From: Phycisphaeraceae bacterium
GTDB lineage: Bacteria > Planctomycetota > Phycisphaerae > Phycisphaerales > Phycisphaeraceae
Assembly (NCBI GenBank): GCA_002716625.1
Contig: PBAS01000035.1
Span: forward strand, 1 to 38,108
Reading direction: 5' to 3'
DNA length: 38,108 nucleotides
Shown: positions 33,270 to 38,108 of the stretch, piece after piece
Numbering within the stretch: position 1 is the first letter of the stretch
Layout of the letters: each line of letters begins with the position of its first letter
Translations under genes and position numbers: made by a program
Notes under the pieces: model-generated
What the model was told of the DNA's origin: nothing
Databases searched by the model: none
The model's input: the letters and a program-made list of their open reading frames with translations, nothing else

Positions 33270-34145
33270 ATGCAACCCCAACTAAGTGGAGATTGGTGGC
33301 AGGTGGCCGGTGATCCCGATCTTGGGCAGTACACGACTGCAGAACAGCAACCTGTTGATTTTGCTGTATGGCAGGCTGAAGACGGCAGCTGGCAATTGTG
33401 GTCGTGTATCCGTCATACTGCGTGTGGTGGGCAGACGCGACTGCTTTATAGGTGGGAAGGGGCAGACTTGCGGCAGAAACATTGGGAGCCACGGGGCATT
33501 GCCATGGAGGCGCAGGTTGATCTGGGTGAGACCGACGGAGGCCTTCAGGCTCCGCATGTGATCAAAGACAATGGTATCTACTACATGTTCTACGGAGATT
33601 GGAATCGGATCTGCCTTGCTCGTAGCACCGATGGGAAGTCTTTCGAACGTGTTCTAGGTAAGAACAATCAGCCTGATCTTTTCTCCGGTCCTTACGAAAA
33701 CACTCGTGATGCGATGGTTCTTAAAGTCGATGGTGTCTACTATTGCTATTACACCGGCAACAAGACAAATGCGCAGCCAGCAGCGGCCGTGTTCTGCCGG
33801 ACTTCAGCCGATCTAATGGAATGGAGTGATCCCATCGTTGTGTGTGCTGGGGGTGCAGCAACTGGGGAAACATGGGCTGGGGTAGACTGCGAATGTCCTT
33901 TTGTTGTGGCGATCAATGGGCGATACTGCCTGTTCCGTAATCAGAGATACGGCTTGGATAATCTCAACACGCAATACATTTCGCCTGATCCATTGAACTT
34001 CGGGGTTGATGATGATGGGTTGTGTGTGGGAACGCTACCCGTGGCCGCACCAGAGATAATAGTAGACAAGGGGCGATACTACATTGCAGCGTTGCTGCCA
34101 GATTTGAAGGGCGTGCGGATCGCACCGCTCGACTGGGTTAACTAA
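33270..34145 (+). CDS. Compact GH43/GH32-like five-bladed propeller protein
   Basis: 291 aa, no signal peptide. AGGAA lies about 10 bases before ATG 33270. The blades repeat the pattern of aromatic-rich strands: VWQAEDGSWQLWSCI, APHVIKDNGIYYMFYGDW, CLARSTDGKSFERV, DAMVLKVDGVYYCYYTGNK, CRTSADLMEWSDPIVV, CPFVVAINGRYCLFRNQRYG, APEIIVDKGRYYIAAL. DAMVLK and ECPFVV resemble the strands that carry Asp and Glu in GH43-type enzymes, which cleave arabinosides or xylosides. At 291 aa it is one bare propeller without the C-terminal sandwich of the three larger propeller proteins. It follows the sialidase genes and is convergent with the SDR gene. Confidence 0.75.
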   Translation: MQPQLSGDWWQVAGDPDLGQYTTAEQQPVDFAVWQAEDGSWQLWSCIRHTACGGQTRLLYRWEGADLRQKHWEPRGIAMEAQVDLGETDGGLQAPHVIKDNGIYYMFYGDWNRICLARSTDGKSFERVLGKNNQPDLFSGPYENTRDAMVLKVDGVYYCYYTGNKTNAQPAAAVFCRTSADLMEWSDPIVVCAGGAATGETWAGVDCECPFVVAINGRYCLFRNQRYGLDNLNTQYISPDPLNFGVDDDGLCVGTLPVAAPEIIVDKGRYYIAALLPDLKGVRIAPLDWVN

Positions 34146-34247
34146 GACGCCTGCATCACCATTACTTCCAAGCTGAAGCTGCCAACACTGGATCGACTCA
34201 CCTTTTCAGGGGGTGCAATATGTTGTTTGCCAGGCTCATCTGCCGTG

Positions 34248-34272
34248 GCTTGTGCTTGCCTGGGTCACAAGC
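34248..34272. terminator. Weak hairpin between convergent genes
   Basis: GCTTGTG (34248-34254) and CACAAGC (34266-34272) pair across 11 bases in the 169-base gap between convergent genes. There is no T run, so a terminator role is only suggested by position. Confidence 0.3.
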
Positions 34273-34314
34273 ACGTTTCATGATGCCACGTCCGTTTCGA
34301 TAGCGTTGAGAGAG

Positions 34315-35115
34315 CTATTCATCAGCGTTTGGTAGACGCGCTGCGTATGGCCCAGCTGCGATTTCTCCGCCGTCAACCGGGACAACCTGGCCTGTGATCT
34401 GGGACGCTTGGGCAGACGCAAGAAACGCCACGACGTAGGCGACTTCTTGTGGCGTTACGAATCGACCCGTGGGTACGCTCTGCAACCGCTTTTGATACTT
34501 GGCCGTTTCTTTTCGCTGGCTCATGGCGATCGTTTCCGCTTTCCCGGGAGCCACGGCATTGACTGTGACACTGGCGGAGGCGAGTTCAACGGCAAGGTTT
34601 CGTGTCATACCAATCAGGGCGGCCTTGGATGTACCGTATTCCACGCCTCGTTTTGCTCCCCCAAGCCCAGCGATCGAAGCGATATTAATGATTCTTCCCC
34701 ACCGCCGGTCCACCATTCCTCGGGCAAATGAGTGACATAGACGAGCAGGCGCCGTGAAGTTGATCTGAAGGATTTGCTGCCAGACGGACCAATCCCTGTC
34801 GAGGAATGAACCTTCGGGAAGCATGATTCCGGCGTTATTGACGAGGATATCGACCGTATCCAACCGGTTGCCGCCTTTCGCCAAGACACGATCGATCTCG
34901 TCGCTGCGCGATAGGTCCATGGTCAGTAAAGAGAAGTTTTCGTGCCCGATACCCTGCTCATGGAGAGTTGTGCGGGCCCGTTCCAAGCTGTCGAGTTGAC
35001 GCCCCGCCATGACCACGTGCGCACCACACCGTGCAAGTGTTGACGTGATGGCCAAACCGATCCCCCCACCGGCTCCGGTTACCATCGCCGTACGACCATC
35101 AAGAGATTCCAGCAT
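34315..35115 (-). CDS. Short-chain dehydrogenase/reductase
   Basis: 266 aa from ATG 35115, chosen because GGAG lies 8 bases upstream and the TGxxxGIG motif follows at once. The open frame extends 77 codons further, but that part overlaps the upstream gene and is not protein-like. The motifs are TGAGGGIG (13-20), NNAG (93-96), Ser147, Tyr160-GTS-Lys164 and a C-terminal VPVDGGEIA. The family oxidises or reduces hydroxyl groups with NAD(P). It lies 19 bases after the TIM/HAD fusion gene, so they are surely co-transcribed, and it probably acts on the same sugar or sugar acid. Confidence 0.93.
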   Translation of the reverse strand: MLESLDGRTAMVTGAGGGIGLAITSTLARCGAHVVMAGRQLDSLERARTTLHEQGIGHENFSLLTMDLSRSDEIDRVLAKGGNRLDTVDILVNNAGIMLPEGSFLDRDWSVWQQILQINFTAPARLCHSFARGMVDRRWGRIINIASIAGLGGAKRGVEYGTSKAALIGMTRNLAVELASASVTVNAVAPGKAETIAMSQRKETAKYQKRLQSVPTGRFVTPQEVAYVVAFLASAQASQITGQVVPVDGGEIAAGPYAARLPNADE

Positions 35116-35134
35116 GATTTTTTCTCCGGTTGGG

Positions 35135-36583
35135 CTACCGTGATTCCAGCACTTCGGCAAACAGGTCACATACTTCGCGCACCGCGCCGTAGCCACCCCG
35201 GGCATCCGTGCAGTACACGGCATGGGGTAGCACATCAGGATGTGCGTCTTTGACCACGATCGGCAAGGCAACGGCGCGGAGTGCGGACAGATCATTGATG
35301 TCGTTGCCCATGAAGGCCAGTTGATCCATTGAAAGTGATGATTCATCTGCGATACGGTTCAACTCCGCCAGCTTGTCGTCAACACCTTGAATGCATCGGA
35401 TACCCTGCTTGCGGCCGCGGGCCGCAACAACCGGGTTGGTTTCCGTAGAGACGATGGCCATGTCGATCCCCAACGCGCGTAATCGGTTCACGCCCAAGCC
35501 ATCCCCTCGCCAGCACGACACGCTTTCCGTCCCCTCTTGATTGACTTGGACCCGGTTGTCGGTGAAGACCCCATCGAAATCGAATATCAGCAATCGGATC
35601 TTGCGGATCCGATCTGCGATCCCCGCCGCAGTGGAAACAGGTGGGTTCAACTTCGATTCGGGCGCTGCGGATGGTTCGTTTCGCACCTTGCCGCGTTGTG
35701 CTTCGTCAATATTCAGCAGAATCTCCCTGCTCTTTTCAGCCCGTTGCAGATAGTCACTAATCGTGGGTGAGAGGATTTCAAAAACCATGGGGCCCTTGTA
35801 CGCATGGCCATCAATTTTCTCAAGCAGTGCGGATAAATCCGTACAGTCATCACTTTCGAGTGAACCATGGTTTTCGAACCCCCGATCAGGGCGATAGAAC
35901 GTTCCGTGCAGATGTACCATCACGAGGCGGTTGGCCAGCAGTTCTAGCCATGCCATGGGGTCGCAGGGAGGTGCCAGCCATGCATGGCCTACATCAAAAT
36001 GAAATCCGAACTGCTGGCTGCCGATACCTTCGAGGATTTCCATCATCGGCCCCGGGTCGGGCCAGGTTCCGGCATGCTCAAAACCCATGCGCAGGTTATG
36101 CTTCTCGGCGAACTGGGCCAGTTGCTTGCCCGCTTCGATATTGTGTTGCACGGCAAACTTGCTGTCTTCGGCGCCCTGGCCCGGCCGAGGAACTCCCAGG
36201 TGATAGGTCACGCCCCATGCGCCGATGTCCCGGGCGAACTCCGCCGACAATATGCACTGCCGCATGGATTCGCGTCGGATTCCCGCATTGCGGGAGGCCA
36301 GATTCAGGTCGGCTTGTGCGCCGTGAACCGTACGAAGTGGAAACCGGGTTACGGACGAAATGATGCGGTTGCGCTCAGATGGCGAAATCTCGTCAAACTC
36401 AAAGCCCACCCCGCATCGCAGGTGCGGGTGGCCTGTTAGGCCGAGATGCTTTGTCGGCGCAATCTCGATGGTCCTCCATCCCGCTTCGTAGGCCTGATCG
36501 ACTGCATCATGAAAGCTCTCCCCGTTACAGGGCATGAACGACGTGGACAGTCCCAAGCGATCGTAAAGCGAAGTTTCGGCCAT
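35135..36583 (-). CDS. Fusion: xylose-isomerase-like TIM barrel + KdsC-like HAD phosphatase
   Basis: 482 aa. Residues 1-290 form a sugar phosphate isomerase/epimerase (AP endonuclease 2) barrel, with likely metal ligands Glu169 (FEH), Asp197 and His200 (FHFDVGHAW), His224/His226 (VHLHG) and Glu269 (VFEI). A linker of about 35 residues (KVRNEPSAAPESKLNPP) leads to a HAD domain: DFDGVF (Asp335 nucleophile, Asp337), VSTETN (Ser379/Thr380), Lys404 and GNDINDL (Asp428, Asp431). The second half is full-length for the KdsC or NeuA C-terminal type, which dephosphorylates KDO-8-phosphate or nonulosonate-9-phosphate. The two activities in one chain suggest consecutive steps in keto-deoxy or amino-sugar metabolism. 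AGGA lies about 11 bases before ATG. The co-transcribed SDR may be the third step. Confidence 0.88.
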   Translation of the reverse strand: MAETSLYDRLGLSTSFMPCNGESFHDAVDQAYEAGWRTIEIAPTKHLGLTGHPHLRCGVGFEFDEISPSERNRIISSVTRFPLRTVHGAQADLNLASRNAGIRRESMRQCILSAEFARDIGAWGVTYHLGVPRPGQGAEDSKFAVQHNIEAGKQLAQFAEKHNLRMGFEHAGTWPDPGPMMEILEGIGSQQFGFHFDVGHAWLAPPCDPMAWLELLANRLVMVHLHGTFYRPDRGFENHGSLESDDCTDLSALLEKIDGHAYKGPMVFEILSPTISDYLQRAEKSREILLNIDEAQRGKVRNEPSAAPESKLNPPVSTAAGIADRIRKIRLLIFDFDGVFTDNRVQVNQEGTESVSCWRGDGLGVNRLRALGIDMAIVSTETNPVVAARGRKQGIRCIQGVDDKLAELNRIADESSLSMDQLAFMGNDINDLSALRAVALPIVVKDAHPDVLPHAVYCTDARGGYGAVREVCDLFAEVLESR

Positions 36584-36706
36584 GATCTTAAAGTCCTAGT
36601 TCAAAATGTGCATGCGGCAGGCCGGTCACCGGACGGGCCAGTATGGCTACATGTTTTCATGTTTTATTTAATCCCATTGTACCACCCAAATAGGAGAGAC
36701 ATCATC

Positions 36707-36769
36707 ATGAATACAGCAGCTGCGACTTCGACTGCAAGCGTAGTTTATTACGACTCCACGCTAAGATAA
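36707..36769 (+). pseudogene. Orphan translation start with 20-codon frame
   Basis: A strong AGGAG (36692-36696) lies 10 bases before ATG 36707. The frame (MNTAAATSTASVVYYDSTLR) stops after 20 codons at TAA 36767-36769, just short of the end of the convergent propeller gene. It may be a leader peptide or the start of a gene whose body was deleted. An AT-rich, promoter-like stretch precedes it. The rest of 36584-36810 holds no further recognised feature. Confidence 0.35.
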
Positions 36770-36810
36770 GCAACGATGACGCGGGCGGTGCGAGCCCGGC
36801 AAGCGGCGGT

Positions 36811-38108
36811 TCAGCAGGAGAAGGAGAACAGGCGGGCACGCTCGAGGTGGAAGCGGATCAACACGACCCTGCCCGGCAAGCCTTCGCTGTAGGCCTCGCC
36901 AATGAGTTCCGCGGGAATTCGTGCCTGGCCGTTCCATGTCATGGCGTGGCCAAGTGAGTCCCCGGCAAAAGGGTCGCAGTCGGCCAGCGAATAGCCTGGT
37001 AAGGGTTGATTGGTCAGTACGTCGACCAGTTCGGCGGTGATGGAACCACTGCTGGCATCCGCGTTGACCGTCAGGGTTTGATTGGCCAAGTAAGTCGGCC
37101 GGGTCTGCAATGTGCCGGGCAAACCACCAATGGGCTCGATAGCCGCCCAACGGTCACGCTTCAAGGTGAACAGTCCGATGCGTGCGCCGTCGGGTACAAC
37201 GGTGTTGGAGCTGTCTAGGATATAGATGTCGTCGCCAACCTGCATCGGGTTGGCCGGGCACACCGAATGATCGTCGAAACTGCCGGGCGGGCCGCAGGTC
37301 AGATACGAATCGCGACCAGCGGGGCGGGACCAGACACGCGCGTCACGGCTGAAGGCCAGTTGGCACTCAAAGGGATATGCCTGTTTGCCCTTGACCGGAT
37401 CCACCACGTACCGGCCCAAGCGCAACATTCCGACATAGCCGCCGGGCACCTTGATCGTCGTCATGCGGTCAAAGTCCACTTCCGGTGGATCGTGCTCATC
37501 TGGAGCTATTGCCATCTGCGGGTAAGGGATTCGTTCCAGATCGCGCGTGATGCTCACACCAATCGTGCGATACTTCTGACTGGGGGTCGGCTGATAGCGG
37601 GCGCGGGGCCACAGAATCCAGGCTTGCAGATCCTCGTCGAATCCGTGGATATTTAGTCCGTCCATGACGATCGCGTTGCACAACTGTTTTCCGCTGCGCC
37701 GGGTCCAAGTAAGACCGTCCGGGGAGTCATAGATGAATAATCCCGTCATCCGTGGATTCTCGTGCTCGGGCGGTCCGCCCGGATGGACGATGCTGCGTTC
37801 CCCGGGTTGCTTGAGGTGCCGCCCCATACCCAGCGCGAGATATCGGCGTGCGGGACCTTCGTCCAACGGGTTCTTAAATACGTTCTCCAACGGCGCGCCA
37901 CCCACGGGATGGGACATCGCAATCAGATTGTTGGCCTTTGATCCGCGCCACTCCACTAGGCCCAATTCCGGCTTCTGCCAATTCCGGCAGTCGGTCGAGA
38001 CGGCGTAAGCCACACGGCAATCCCACTTGAGTTCGGGGTACGCTTTTCTGAAGCTGGGATCTTGGGCCAGGTAGTAGAGCTTGAATAGCTTCTCATCGGG
38101 ATCGTAAA
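36811..38108 (-). CDS. GH32/GH43/GH130-like beta-propeller protein (paralogue 3), 5' end outside window
   Basis: At least 431 codons on the minus strand, open through the window edge at 38108, so the start is not seen. A GTG at 38013 is internal, since the upstream codons encode YDPDEKLFKLYYLAQ, matching the same blade in paralogues 1 and 2 (WDPDYGKFRMYY, YDDHKKLFRMWY). Further shared blocks are AYAVSTDCRNWQKPELGLVEW, IYDSPDGLTWTRR, the C-terminal sandwich LTVNADASSGSITAEL, and VLIRFHLERARLFSF. It is convergent with the orphan start region and lies 227 bases from the TIM/HAD gene on the same strand. Probably glycan-related; catalytic residues are not identifiable. Confidence 0.78.
   Translation of the reverse strand, partial: YDPDEKLFKLYYLAQDPSFRKAYPELKWDCRVAYAVSTDCRNWQKPELGLVEWRGSKANNLIAMSHPVGGAPLENVFKNPLDEGPARRYLALGMGRHLKQPGERSIVHPGGPPEHENPRMTGLFIYDSPDGLTWTRRSGKQLCNAIVMDGLNIHGFDEDLQAWILWPRARYQPTPSQKYRTIGVSITRDLERIPYPQMAIAPDEHDPPEVDFDRMTTIKVPGGYVGMLRLGRYVVDPVKGKQAYPFECQLAFSRDARVWSRPAGRDSYLTCGPPGSFDDHSVCPANPMQVGDDIYILDSSNTVVPDGARIGLFTLKRDRWAAIEPIGGLPGTLQTRPTYLANQTLTVNADASSGSITAELVDVLTNQPLPGYSLADCDPFAGDSLGHAMTWNGQARIPAELIGEAYSEGLPGRVVLIRFHLERARLFSFSC

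Noticed and set aside
35116..35346. N-terminal extension of the SDR frame (77 codons)
   Set aside because: It overlaps the upstream fusion gene in another frame, is rich in Cys, Trp and Pro, and the ATG at 35115 has a good ribosome site.
1..38108. CRISPR array, rRNA, complete insertion sequence or integrase
   Set aside because: No regularly spaced repeats, no rRNA-like segments and no transposase or integrase frame were seen.

Overview
The window looks like part of the chromosome of a marine, polysaccharide-degrading bacterium, most probably of the Planctomycetota (Phycisphaerae-like). This is an inference from the gene mix: sulfatase, sialidase-like and propeller glycosidase-like proteins, phytanoyl-CoA-dioxygenase-like oxygenase, many single-gene transcription units, TTG/GTG starts and weak Shine-Dalgarno sites. 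No rRNA and no intact tRNA is visible, so the assignment is not proven.

Layout. 1-7547: the tail of an unseen gene, a GH88/GH105-like protein, an HpcH/HpaI aldolase, a threonine synthase-like enzyme, an AT-rich HNH endonuclease island lying between two truncated tRNA 3' halves, a PhyH dioxygenase and a first large beta-propeller protein. 7646-18557: almost all genes on the minus strand: class IV aminotransferase, MFS carrier, Abhydrolase_7-like esterase, secreted GH-like protein, small dimeric alpha/beta-barrel-like protein, a 586-aa protein of unknown family, an N-acylglucosamine 2-epimerase-family protein, a C-terminal fragment of an HpcH/HpaI aldolase and a cytoplasmic sulfatase. 18864-20228: a second propeller protein. 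20274-31410: a more housekeeping-like block with a GT2 glycosyltransferase plus multispanning membrane protein, topA, miaA, a membrane-anchored protein and mdh. 31669-38108: a glycan block with a sialidase-like gene, a C-terminal remnant of a second sialidase, a compact GH43-like propeller, an SDR, a TIM-barrel/KdsC-like phosphatase fusion and a third propeller protein cut by the window edge.

The most striking item is a gene that ordinary ORF calling misses. At 23577-23804 there is a 75-codon SelW/Rdx-family selenoprotein with an in-frame TGA at the Sec position of a CxxU motif, a Shine-Dalgarno site, and a possible bacterial SECIS hairpin just after the TGA. The organism should therefore carry the selenocysteine machinery (selA, selB, selC, selD) elsewhere.

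How the genes may work together: sulfatase, esterase, GH105-like, GH43-like, sialidase-like and propeller proteins could release monomers from sulfated or acylated glycans. The AGE epimerase, TIM barrel, SDR, aldolase and KdsC-like phosphatase could process the resulting (amino)sugars and keto-deoxy acids, and the MFS carrier could move small organic acids. Several genes show decay or recombination (two C-terminal fragments, an orphan start region, tRNA halves), which suggests a catabolic region being reshuffled by transfer and deletion.
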